From positions 372,001 to 436,000 of the forward strand of contig JARUPY010000288.1 of NCBI GenBank assembly GCA_029817715.1: DNA of 64,000 bases, in the 5' to 3' direction. The notes beneath the pieces are model-generated. The model did not search any database, was not told the DNA's origin, and worked only from the letters and a program-made list of their open reading frames with translations. Of the stretch, positions 10,161 through 19,976 are shown piece by piece. Position numbers and translations under genes: made by a program. The first letter of the stretch is position 1. The number at the start of each line of letters is the position of its first letter. Source of the stretch: Melastoma dodecandrum. Its lineage: Eukaryota; Streptophyta; Magnoliopsida; Myrtales; Melastomataceae.

Positions 10161-11445
10161 CTAAGAAAAAGCAACTTGAGCTTCGGCAGTCCATTTGAAA
10201 GAGTCCTTCTTTAATAGCTGGTTCAACGGTTTGCTAAGTGTCCCATACCCTCTTACAAATCTTCTGTAATACCCTGTTAGGCCTAAGAATCCCCGTAATT
10301 GTTTAAGATTCGTAGGGACAGGCCAACTTTGTCTTGCCCCCAACTTCCTTGGGTCGGTTGACACCCCCCCTCCGTCTATGAAGTGACCTAAGTACTCCAC
10401 TCTTTGTTTAGCAAAAGAGCATTTGCTGAGCTTCGCAAACAAACTGTTCTTTTGTAATAGTTCCAACACCACAGACAGATGGAGAATATGCTCTTCCAAG
10501 GTTGAGCTATACACCAATATATCATCAAAGAAGACAAGCACAAATTTCCGCAAATAGGGTCTGAATACCTCGTTCATTAGACTCTGAAAAGTTGAAGGTG
10601 CATTGGTTAACCCAAATGGCATAACCAAAAACTCGTAATGCCCTTCATGAGTTTTGAAAGCCGTTTTTGGAATGTCTGCATCTTTCACCCTTATTTGGTG
10701 ATATCCCGAACGTGAGTCCAACTTAGAAAATAGTACCGCTCCGTGTAATTCATCTAATAATTCCTCAATCACCGGAATCGGAAACTTATCCTTAATAGTC
10801 TTCTTGTTAAGCTCCCTATAGTCGATACAAAGCCGCCAGCTGCTATCCTTCTTCTTTACCAACACCACGGGTGATGAAAAGGGACTGGTACTATGGCGAA
10901 TGACCCCCGTTTGGAACATCTCTTGTACTAGCCTCTCTATGATATCTTTCTGTGAACTAGAGTATCTGTAGGGTCGAAGATTCAAACCTTGCACTCCCTC
11001 TTCTAATGGGATGCGGTGATCGTGACTCCTTCTAGGTGGTAAGCCTCTTGGTTCTTCAAACACCGCAGTAAACTTCTGTAACACTTCCTGAATTGGTGCA
11101 GGTATAGAAACAATCTGATTCTTTTCATTGATTTCCTCATAACTTTGCTTGGGAATTATTAGCAATCCCATATCCTTAGCATCCACTGTAAAAGCTCTTG
11201 TCATTACCCTCGTAGCTCCTTCATCTCCTGCTGTCAGACTCACCTCTTTACCCCCCCATTGGTAATTCATTGTCAATTTCGAAAAATCCCACACCACTGT
11301 TCCCAATGAGCTCAACCACTCCATCCCCAGAATTAATTCGCAGTCCTTAATCGGCATTATGAGCATTCTTGCCTGATACTTCTCTCCTTGCATTTCCCAA
11401 TCAAACAACCGTATCATTGATACACACTGCACTTGTTCTCCGTTT
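10161..11445 (-). pseudogene. pol: Chromovirus pol: protease C-terminal part and reverse transcriptase
   Basis: The frame starts within the target duplication made by the hAT element and reads on through the rest of the retropepsin domain (LILGMEWLSSLG). It then enters the reverse transcriptase with the usual blocks: RPYRYSSSQKD, SPFSSPVVLVKKKD, RLCIDYRELNKKT, KLDSRSGYHQIR, MPFGLTNAPSTFQ and the catalytic VFFDDILVYS. The connection block (LGHFIDGGGVSTDPRK) follows. The frame ends at a stop at 10161-10163, a single nonsense change, because the RNase H frame resumes directly beyond it. Its upstream continuation lies on the far side of the hAT at 13302. Confidence 0.92.
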
Positions 11446-11453
11446 GCCACCAT
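11446..11453. repeat. Target duplication GCCACCAT, left of hAT-1
   Basis: An exact 8-bp direct repeat with 13302-13309. The length is characteristic of hAT insertion, and its sequence belongs to the chromovirus protease coding region. Confidence 0.9.
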
Positions 11454-11677
11454 TAGGGGCGAAAATAAAATCCGATAACCCGATAATCCAAACCGAATCG
11501 AACCAAACCAAATCGATAATTTTAGATTTTTTGTTTTTTAATTTTATTGGTTTGGTTTTAATATTTTAATTTCGGTTCGGTTTTTTTTTTTCGGTTTTTC
11601 TCATTATAGTTTAATGGGTTCGGTTTGACCCGAAAAACCCAATAACCAGGGTTATTTTTGTTATTGTAAGTAATGAC

Positions 11678-11685
11678 TATATAAG
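11678..11685 (+). promoter_or_regulatory. TATA box of the hAT-1 transposase gene
   Basis: TATATAAG lies about 270 bp upstream of the ATG at 11950. A pyrimidine-rich leader and a possible splice donor (CAAG|GTACGAG near 11850) lie between, suggesting a leader intron; the intron is inference. Confidence 0.45.
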
Positions 11686-11949
11686 GGGAAAAAACTCTAC
11701 TTTTTTTCATCCCTTCCGCCTCCGCCCCCTTCTCCCAATTGTGCAGCCAAGCTACACACACCCACTTTTTCGAATTCAGCCATACCAATTTCTTCAAGTT
11801 TCTTTTAGCCCTAAGTTTCGAAGAATCACTCCATTGGAAGTCGTGATCAAGGTACGAGCACGAACCCGAGATAATTTCAAACTTTTGATTAGAGCATATT
11901 TTGAACTGAGATTCGATTTTAAATTTGAATTTGTGAAAATTTTTTGATT

Positions 11950-12981
11950 ATGTCGAATGTAGAAATCAATTCACATTGGGGTGATGATGGATGCGGTGTC
12001 GATGCTACTTGTCAACCCGCTTCGGTGCAATCAACCCATATTCCTCTGGAACAAGGCCAACCAGTTAGTCGTACTAAGAGAAAAAAAAGGTAATCTGTTT
12101 GGGAACATTTTGATATATTACATTCCGATGAACATAATAATCAGCGTGCTAAATGTCGATACTGTTCAAAAGATTTTTGTGCAAATAGTACAATTGGAAC
12201 TAGCACGCTTCATGCACATCTTGGTAGATGTAAGAAGAACCCTAATAATAAAGAAAAAAGTCAGACTAGCATATCTTTCCCATCTATTAAGAGTTCTTCT
12301 AATAATAAAATATGGAAGTTTGACCAAACTGCAAGTAGAAGAGCCCTTGCTTTAATGTTTATATTGGATGAATTACCTTTTAAGCATGTAGAGAATGAAG
12401 GATTTAGACAATTTATGGCCTCTGTACAACCTGAATTTATTGCTCCTTGTCGAAATATCTTGAAAAATGACATTATCAATATTTATTCGGATGAAAAGAC
12501 AAAATTGAAAAAATATTTTTCTGAAATGCCAAAGAGGGTTAGTCTTACAACAGATATATGGACATCATATCAAAATTTAAATTATATGTGTTTGACAGCT
12601 CATTTTATTGATGCTAATTGGATTTTACAAAAGAAAATATTAAATTTTGGTCCGATTTCTGGTCATTCGGGAGAAATAATTGGTAAAGCTATTGATTCAT
12701 GTTTGGCTAGTTGGGGTATTAGTAAAATCTTTTGTTTAACTGTTGATAATGCTAGCTCGAATGATCTTTGTATTCAATATTTGAAAAGAAGGTTTCAACA
12801 TCGAGATACACGTATTTTGAAAGGTGAATATCTTCATATGAGATGTTGCTCTCACATTTTTAGTTTGATTGTTAAAGATGGGTTAAAGGAAACAGATGAT
12901 GCTATTATAAGAATTCGGAGTGTAGTTCGTTATATAAGGTCTTCTCCCTCACGTTTAAGGTCCCTAAACCCTAAACTCTAA
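11950..12981 (+). pseudogene. hAT-1 transposase, BED finger plus N-terminal half, truncated
   Basis: From the ATG at 11950 one frame runs to 12981 with a single stop (TAA at 12091-12093), just before the BED zinc finger (SVWEHFD, then CRYCSKDF, HAHLGRC). The RNase-H-fold core begins normally. VSLTTDIWTS carries the first catalytic Asp and LTVDNASSND the second. The CSHIFSLIVKDGL block follows. The frame then runs into a telomere-like CCCTAAA array at 12962-12986 and stops. The second half, including the third catalytic residue and the hAT dimerisation region, is missing, so the product cannot transpose. Confidence 0.9.
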
Positions 12982-12986
12982 ACCCT
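12962..12986. repeat. Telomere-like repeats at the hAT-1 deletion point
   Basis: About three and a half units of CCCTAAA, with one unit degenerate (ACTCTAAA), sit exactly where the transposase frame loses similarity to the family. Confidence 0.7.
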
Positions 12987-13301
12987 GAAATTTCAAAGTT
13001 ACATGAAATTAGACTTTTTATAATTACCCTTCTTTGTTTCTAAATCTGGGAACTATTGTATGTCAAAATTTTTGAACTTCAGAATTATAAGTCAAAATTT
13101 TTATAAAATGATTTATGTTTTATGATTTTATCGGATCCTGAACCGAACCTGAACCAAACCGAACCCCAAAAATCGGTTCGGTTTTAAAAAAAATATTTTG
13201 GTTTGGGTTAAAGGTTTGGGTCGAAAGTTATGAACCCGATAACAATGGTTCGGGTACAAAATATACACAACTCAATCGGAACCGGACCATTTACAGACCT
13301 A

Positions 13302-13309
13302 GCCACCAT
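13302..13309. repeat. Target duplication GCCACCAT, right of hAT-1
   Basis: The exact partner of 11446-11453. Confidence 0.9.
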
Positions 13310-14686
13310 GACCTTCCTGCCTTGTATTGACTCTGTTCTGCATCCAATCTGCTTAGCTACACCCACATATAAGAAGTTATGGGTACTTCCGGAGTCGATT
13401 AATATTGTCAACCTTCTTCTTTTATGCTTCCCAATTACCTTCATTGTTTTGTTCTTGAGAGACAAGGCCACTCCATGCAGGGCATGTAATGAAATTACTG
13501 GTACCCCTTCTTCTTCCTCTATATTCTCAGACCCCTGCTTTTTAGATTCTCCTACTCCTCTGGAAGTAGCAAGCGTGACCCGAATATTTTTATTGGCTGC
13601 GAAATTTCCTTCCAATCCCAATTCCTCCCCGTCCTGACTGTCTTCTTCATCTTCTAGCATAATAGCATACATCCTTCGGTTATTGCATTTATGATTAAAC
13701 GTATATTTCTCGTCACACCAAAAACAAAGTCCCTTCAATCTTTTATCTTCAATCTCTGCCGGGGTGAGTCTCTTATGAGGGGGTTGGTACGTTAAGGGTC
13801 TGCTTCCGCCCGCTCCTGATCCTTTACCCTCATTTTCAATGGGTCTATTTCCCATGGCCCACCGTTGGTTGACTCTATTTCCTGGTGAGGCCAACATTCC
13901 TCTGGTTTGACTCGAGCCTTGCCATTGCTCCCATCTATTACCTCTAGCCAATCCTTCCCTTTTGCTTCCTTCATCCTCACTAGTTAATGTTTTTCCCAGG
14001 GCGATAGCGTGTTGGAGTGTTCTAGGATTAAACGCAGTCATCAATCTCCTGTTTTCCCTCTTAAGTCCTCCAATGAACATTGCTACCTGGTCTTCGTGGG
14101 ACTGCTCCACTCTTGTCACCAACGAAACAAAGTCTTCTACATATTCAGAATAGCTCCTTCCCTCTTTCAATTCCTTAAGCATCACAATGGGTCTCGACAA
14201 TTCATTTGGTCCAAATCTCAGCAACATTCCTGCTGAATATTCTGCCCAGCTAATCGGTCCTTTCAGTTCCCTATTTCGTATGAAGGCGTAATGCCACTCT
14301 ATGGCGGGGCCATTCAAATGGATTGACGCCACGCTTACCCTCATGTCAACGGGTGTCTCATCTAGCTCGAAAAAACGTTCGCATTTGAAAACCCATTACT
14401 GCACATTGTTTTCGTCAAAGGGTGGGAACTCAACCTTAACATGTCTTGTAATCTGCTCGTCGGCCCTGGGACTGTAATAATCCCGTCTACCTCCTGAACA
14501 CTCCTCTTCTGAAATCTCCCTCTGTTTCTCACGGCTTTTTCTCTCCAAATTATCCATTCTTGCTGACAGTCTTGCAAACTGCTCTCCCATACCATCAAAC
14601 CTCTTGAGAAGTTCCTGCAACATTTCTTTTACAAAATCCGATTCCATCAAAACTTGTTTAGATCGAGTAAAATCAGCCACGGGCAT
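13302..14686 (-). pseudogene. gag: Chromovirus gag and protease N-terminal part
   Basis: The ATG at 14686 lies 28 nt after the primer-binding site. The first part holds a coiled-coil-like stretch (LLKRFDGMGEQFARLSARMD). After one in-frame stop at 14396-14398 the capsid-like region follows (HLNGPAIEWHYAF, SYSEYVEDFVSLV, FIGGLK). A zinc knuckle of form CFWCDEKYTFNHKC comes next, then the retropepsin active site IDSGSTHNF. Similarity ends at the GCCACCAT duplication, where the hAT-1 insertion cuts the protease domain. Without the stop and the insertion this would be one continuous frame with the pol segment at 10161-11445. Confidence 0.9.
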
Positions 14687-14713
14687 AACACAGATGGGAA
14701 TCGAGCCTTCGCA

Positions 14714-14724
14714 CTCTGATACCA
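14714..14724 (-). other. Primer-binding site of the chromovirus
   Basis: On the minus strand TGGTATCAGAG lies three bases after the 5' LTR, the standard match to the 3' end of plant initiator methionine tRNA. Confidence 0.85.
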
Positions 14725-14727
14725 GGT

Positions 14728-15319
14728 TGATACGTGAAAATGACTAGAAAAACTCTTTAGCGAAGCTGAATCCCCATTAACTCCGCTCAACTCCAGAAAA
14801 ACATCATAAGTTCATACAACTAAACAGAAAACAGTCAAAGCTACTCAATTAACCCTCCTTTTCAGCTTACGACCATATCTGATGCTCCACCCCTAACCCT
14901 CCATCTTCATCGTCGTCTCCAACTTCTGCTTCTCCCCAGAAAATATCTTCATTCTTCTTGTTTTTCTCTTTCTTCAGTCACCACCTTTTATCCCATCCGC
15001 GCCCAGCAACAGACGATTCTGTTGCTGGAGTTTGTTGACAACTTCCCCTTCTTCTCGCAATAATCCTTCCTCTTTTTCTTTTTTTCTTCAATTTCATCCT
15101 TCTCCTTAATTCTCTTATCCCCTTCCTTCGATTCCAAGACCGAGCCCCTCCCATCATTCGAGCCCAGCCCCTCCTTCTGCTCCGACAAGCCCAAACCCAC
15201 CCTTCTCGCGTCCGTTGCATCAACGGTCATTCCTACTAGGGTTCTTTCTTGCATTCCTTCTCCCGCGCCACTTCCCGCGCTACTCTCTCCTCTACTGCTT
15301 CCTCCTTTTTCTTGTATCA
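14728..15319 (-). repeat. 5' LTR of the chromovirus
   Basis: Partner of 7660-8263, with intact TGATAC...GTATCA ends. It lacks 12 bp present in the other LTR. The same Lys/Glu-rich frame that ends pol is also open here (14988-15319). Confidence 0.93.
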
Positions 15320-15324
15320 CTTTT

Positions 15325-16551
15325 CCATTCATAAAACGAATCATCCCAACCTCTCATGCCATTAACAGAGCGATCTCATCCTCGACAGAAAAACAAGGCA
15401 ACACACTTGGGTAAGAAGCAGCGTAACCAACTCCAACAGTTCGCACTTCCACACTCGCAAGAGCACGCCGCATTCACAACTCAATCCACAGGAATTTCCC
15501 GCAACATTTTCACAAGCAACTCCGGGAACAAGACGGAAGGGATGAAACTGTACAACCACAGCATAGGAATTCAATCTCATCCCTCCATCATATTGCGTAA
15601 TCTCGAGGATATCCCAGCAGCCACAGAATGAACTAATGGGAATCATCGACTCCATAATGGACTGGGGTGGAATCACTGGCTAATAACATATCCTCTAAAC
15701 AATTCCAAATCCCAAACTAACTGACCCAGGAACCCAAACTGCAACAAGGCAATCGAACTTGCAAGAAGAAAGGCAAAAGAGGGAAACAACCAAGGAATCT
15801 AAAGCTGTCCTAACTACACCAGAAGTAGAAACATACCGACTAGTTCAACATGAAACATCATGAGGATTAAAATAGAAATTAGGAACCAAGTAAAAGGCTG
15901 AACCTAATAAAAGGAATACCATTTCCTAGGAACTGACGTCCAAAGACTTGAACCATTGTACGATGGAAGAACCCAGAAAAGAATCACTCAATTACTCTTA
16001 AAGATCACCTCGAAATCCCAACAACCGAACACAGGAATCGTATGGCTCAACTTCCCTCATTTCAGAGTCAGACAAACACTCCCACGGTAGCCAAGATTCA
16101 AGCATCAATAAGGTTCTCAGGGCACAAAATCAAACCAAGGACGTAACAGAGCATGGACCCAAGCAAACCCATGGACAAAGTTCACACATCAAACGACAGC
16201 AGGGCAACTCAAGGCAAGGAGGACAGAAAGAAAAGGGGTGAAACGTACTGAGCCGTTGCGAGCCCTTCCAGCCGAGGACTTCCCTCTTCCTTGGCGTCCA
16301 CGGTTCCTGCTCTGCGCTTCCTCTTCCGGGGTTTAGCCGCCCTTCTCGCGGCGACAGCGGCCACGGTTGCTCGCAGTCTAAGGCGTAAAGGAGAAATCGG
16401 GGAAAGCTGCCCCGTTCCCTCATCGGTTGATTTGCAGAGGGAAAATGTGAACCCCAACTCCCTGTCCACGAGACTTCTCCGCTAAGGTTTGGGGTTAAGA
16501 ACGATCCCCCCTTCCTCCTCCTCCTCCTGATTTGATTTCTAATTATTTTTT
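15325..16551. repeat. Long LTR copy 1, 3' part (lacks the last ~35 bp)
   Basis: Resumes at the equivalent of 516 of copy 0 after the chromovirus, skips the equivalent of 750-1130, and follows copy 0 to about 2116. There it switches abruptly to segment B (TTGTAC...), so the terminal ...GGATCGTTACA is missing. It contains no recognised gene. Confidence 0.8.
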
Positions 16552-18673
16552 TGTACAAAAGCAATTAAACCTTAAAAGAAAAATATTGGTATCAGAGTTA
16601 TCACAACTGAACATATACATTTTTTTATTTATTAATATGAATTCTCACATTACGAGAATTAAAAGCACTTGGGAGAAAAGTCAAAAGATAAGTATTAAAA
16701 AAAAAAATCTTTATTAGAAAAATCTAGTTTTAAAAATGGGCACATGGCTTAATCAAATCTTTATAAAAGAAAATGTAATCAAATCTTATCACTTAATAAT
16801 CGAGAAAATTTTCAAAATATGGTAAGACTGAAAATAAATTTTTGCGGTCACAAATTCTCAAAATTTGGTTTCAATATTAAAAAAAGACGATTTAGAAGTG
16901 GCCTCTACAACGTTTTCTTCAAGTTCACTGTCATAATTAATCTTACTTTAGATTAAAATAATTATACGTTAAAAATCACTTTACTACCCTTTTACACGAC
17001 GAAAAGTATTCTCACTTATTGCTCACATATAACTTATATATTGATATTTTTTAAGTTAAATTTAACTAGTAACCAATTATAAAAAGGCCAATTATCAATT
17101 TATTGTACACTTTGAAATTTTGTCTAATTTATCCTACTGTTTGAAAACCTTATTTTCATTATATCCTCAATTAGTCCCGACTAGGAGTCCGATTGACGAT
17201 GACGTATAGGGTATTTGGTGTATTATGTCGTTTACAGAATAATTTTTTCAAATGATAGGATAACCGAAAAAAATACAAAAGTTTATAATAAATTTGATAA
17301 TTTAACCGGAAAAAAATGCAAAAATCACTGTAAGAAAGCACTTACTGCCATGCAACATGTTGCGATTGAATACTTAGTCTTCATCAAGCTAGCCAATCTC
17401 AAAGCAACCTCATGAATTATCTTGTCGTCCACGACTCAAATTTCAGCGTCTCTTCCATCGCTTCGCTTCTCATCTCGCATATTTTATGCAACACGCATCA
17501 TGCTCATAGCGCGACGGGCAAGTCGTGGAGCTTAATCTCGGTCCTCTTCTTCAGACAACTCCATTCCAAATCTTCTCACTGATTGTGTGTTGTGTCCATA
17601 TCAAGTGTTGTTGGGTGTAGGGAACAAGCGACAAATCGAGGACGGGGTACCTAGAATTCCCCAGAATCCATTCACCCTTTAGCCCACCACTCGCCTTTTG
17701 GTACATGATGGACTTCTCCAGAACGACATCCTCAGACATTGAACCGGACCACCCAATGCATACGTCCATGAACACGCCCTTCGAGGCTACGACGCCTTTG
17801 AGGGTAATCGAACATGCTGTCTTCTAGTTCCGCTCGGTGTGCCTCTTGTTGAAGTACACAATCACGCTGATCTTCGGGGCAATTATTGGTACGTGTGTGG
17901 TATATATAAACCCGACCACATTAGTATCCAAGATATCGGCTCGAACTCGTCCTTCACTGCTCTGAGAGAGTCGTCAGAGGGCCACTGCAAATATTTTGGC
18001 ATCGACACCATCTAATCGCAGAGCAGACCTTGAGGACCAACTCATGACAAGTAGCTATTCTCGACTTGCCTCTGCCCCCACCTCCACCCTTACTATTTTC
18101 CTTCTCCTCAACCCTGCCGCACGCGACATCTCCCCTATCGCCTTCGCTCTTGCCTGATGCTTCTTACGGCGATCACGGATAGTTTCCTCGACCCTCGTGC
18201 AGGTTGGGAAACAACCCAACACAACCACAGCTTCTTTCTGCGATTCGTCTCGAATCATCACAGGTCCTCCTCTGCAGCCTCGTCCCGCTTCACGAGCATC
18301 TCTAGCAAATACTAGCAGGATGGTGTGCCTTTTTTCCGTAAATTCTTTTTTAGGTTCAAAGAAAGACATTTTATAATCAAGAAATTGATTTGATAGCAAG
18401 AGGGTGATAGGGTATTCGAATTATCAAATTTAAAATACATCTTCCAAATTTTATAATGAAAATGGAAGCCACAAAACATAGGCCAAAATTTATAAAAAAA
18501 ACAATTGTCTTGTTCTTTTTTTGATTTTAGCATTTAACGTAGTGCCTTGGGCAAGGTTTTGTGGTCATCTCTTTGTAATTAATTAGTTATACGAGTTCTG
18601 TTTGTCCAGATATTTTAGTCCATAAATGCGAACAATTGCGACGTTGTTTCATATGCGTGCGCCTCGTCGAGGG
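16552..18673. repeat. Second copy of segments B and C, uninterrupted
   Basis: 16552-17985 matches 5349-6755 and 17981-18673 matches 2152-2826. Here the two run together without the long LTR, so this copy shows the original order and the empty insertion site. After 18673 the sequence departs from copy 1, where the dispersed repeat begins. Confidence 0.88.
17333..18060 (-). pseudogene. HARBI1-like (ALP1-like nuclease) pseudogene, copy 2
   Basis: The minus strand carries, in shifting frames, ATCHELVLKVCSAIR, MPKYLQWPSDDSLRAV, IYTTHVPIIAPKIS, FNKRHTERN (then a stop), VFMDVCIGWSGSMSEDVVLE, VPYTQQHLIWTQH, KRTEIKLHDLP and CVLHKICEM. These match in order the DDE_Tnp_4/HARBI1-like domain of plant proteins such as AT5G12010 (recalled, not searched). 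A single-base loss near 18011 shifts the frame where copy 1 is still in frame. The N-terminal third of the family is absent; the sequence upstream is unrelated. No introns are apparent. It is a broken fragment with no likely function. Confidence 0.8.
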
Positions 18674-18906
18674 TTCAATTTTGTACACCAATCACAAAAG
18701 CTTTTGCCAGTCGACAACGCGCTGAATGCAATGGTGACCAAGAGGATGCACGTCTTGATTTGGTTGGATTATTAAGAGTAGAGACGAGATTGGCGATGCA
18801 ACGAAAACCCCCTTTGTTGTCGCATGTTTCCTAAGCCTTGTAAAGTTGTGTTACATGTATGTACATAAAGACTCTCAAAGTGCTTTTGCATCCGGAAACA
18901 CGAGAG

Positions 18907-19325
18907 ATGGCTTCTTCATGGAGCGTTGCAATCATCTTTACAGCGGCTGGCCTTTTCTGTGCACCGTGCGCCGTCGAGGCCGTTGACACGAGTCAGGTCC
19001 TGCTCTTCTGCAGTGCAGACCTGCTCGAGTCACTCATCTTGCAAATGCGGGTGGTCAACTTTCTTCGCGAGGTACTTGCTTGCACGCCCAACGTGGCAGC
19101 TGGCAATAACTATTATGCTCACTGGCCCCCTTACAGACAGATGAAGGAGATCTACGGCCATGGCGAATGCATGGCGACGTTGTCCGAGGATGATTGCAGG
19201 TCCTGCATGCAGGTGGCATACAATAAACTGGCAGGGTGTGTTGGCACAACTCGGGGGCTCATATTCAGCTAGAAGATTGTCCGCTGAGGTATGAAATGTA
19301 CGAGTTCACGGACAACAATATTTGA
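18907..19325 (+). pseudogene. DUF26 / ginkbilobin-like secreted protein gene, frameshifted near its end
   Basis: From the ATG at 18907 the product starts MASSWSVAIIFTAAGLFCAP, a signal peptide, followed by one Gnk2-homologous (DUF26) domain with the diagnostic C-x8-C-x2-C (CMATLSEDDCRSC). The frame stops at 19272. In the next frame the expected end of the domain is present (IQLEDCPLRYEMYEFTDNN) up to a stop at 19325, so one extra base in the G run around 19254-19258 has shifted the frame. Related single-domain proteins act in the apoplast; ginkbilobin-2 is antifungal. A poly(A) signal lies at 19392-19397. It may be a recent pseudogene, or a homopolymer sequencing error may hide an intact gene. 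Confidence 0.8.
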
Positions 19326-19391
19326 CGAGACGAGACCAGCGTGCCACAGAGGCGATGGTCACGACTATTCATACCACGAAGGAATGAAGTA

Positions 19392-19397
19392 AATAAA
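19392..19397 (+). terminator. Poly(A) signal after the first DUF26 gene
   Basis: AATAAA about 67 bases past the shifted-frame stop at 19325. A matching AATAAA follows the second DUF26 gene at 25506-25511. Confidence 0.45.
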
Positions 19398-19549
19398 AAC
19401 GCGTTTATAAGGTTTCTTGCATGCAAATTGTAAGCAAATGTGCTTATTTTAAAAGCTTATGTTGTTTGCTAAAGTCGATTCAAATCCAAATCAAAACCTA
19501 AAATTTTCTTTTCCTGTTAGTATTTAAAAAATTTTCTATTTGAAATTGA

Positions 19550-19557
19550 ACCGCGAG
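19550..19557. repeat. Target duplication ACCGCGAG, left of hAT-2
   Basis: An exact 8-bp direct repeat with 22653-22660. Confidence 0.93.
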
Positions 19558-19976
19558 TAGAGGTGGCAAACGAGCGAGCCCAGCCGAGCCGAGCCTATCA
19601 AGGCCTGGCTCATCGAGCCTGTCGAGCTTAGCGAGCCGAGCTCAACGAGCTTAACGAGTCTAACGAGTCGAGCCTAACGAGCCAATCCGAAATTTTTTTT
19701 AACCCGAGAAGGCTCGTGAGCCACGAGACGAACGAGTCGAGTCGAGCCGAGCCTAACGAGCTCAACCGACACAAATAAAATTATTTTTTATAAAAATAAT
19801 AATTATGAAATTAATTTTATAAATTGTATATTACATATAAATTTTTAGCCGAAAAAAAAATTTAAGTATACAACTAATAATTTGACATTTGCATCACTAC
19901 AAATTACATACATCCCAACTAGGTTGGCACCCATGTAATTGTCAATCATGTACAAAATGTCAAAAAAGTTACAATG

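Larger units (their letters stand above)
11454..13301 (+). mobile_element. hAT-1: internally deleted hAT transposon nested in the chromovirus
   Basis: A 1,848-bp insertion with ends TAGGGGCGAAAATAA and, inverted, TAGGTCTGTAAATGG, a short imperfect terminal inverted repeat of the usual plant hAT form. It is flanked by the 8-bp duplication GCCACCAT. Both subterminal regions are rich in AACCGAA / TTCGGTT-type motifs (11480-11640 and 13135-13260). Inside is a plus-strand transposase gene lacking its C-terminal half. Since both ends are present, the element could move only with transposase supplied from elsewhere. Confidence 0.93.
7660..15319 (-). mobile_element. Ty3/gypsy chromovirus, complete but disabled, carrying a nested hAT
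   Basis: Two LTRs of about 600 bp (7660-8263 and 14728-15319) flank a minus-strand gag-pol. The terminal bases are TGATAC...GTATCA; the 3' LTR ends GTATAA. A 5-bp target duplication CTTTT flanks the element at 7655-7659 and 15320-15324, and the unoccupied site is seen at 511-515. The order is gag, protease, RT, RNase H, integrase, chromodomain. Damage consists of one in-frame stop in gag (14396-14398), one between RT and RNase H (10161-10163), and a 1.85-kb hAT inserted in the protease region. The LTRs differ by roughly a dozen substitutions and one 12-bp indel by eye, so the insertion is fairly young. The target is the long LTR at 6756-16551. Confidence 0.95.
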
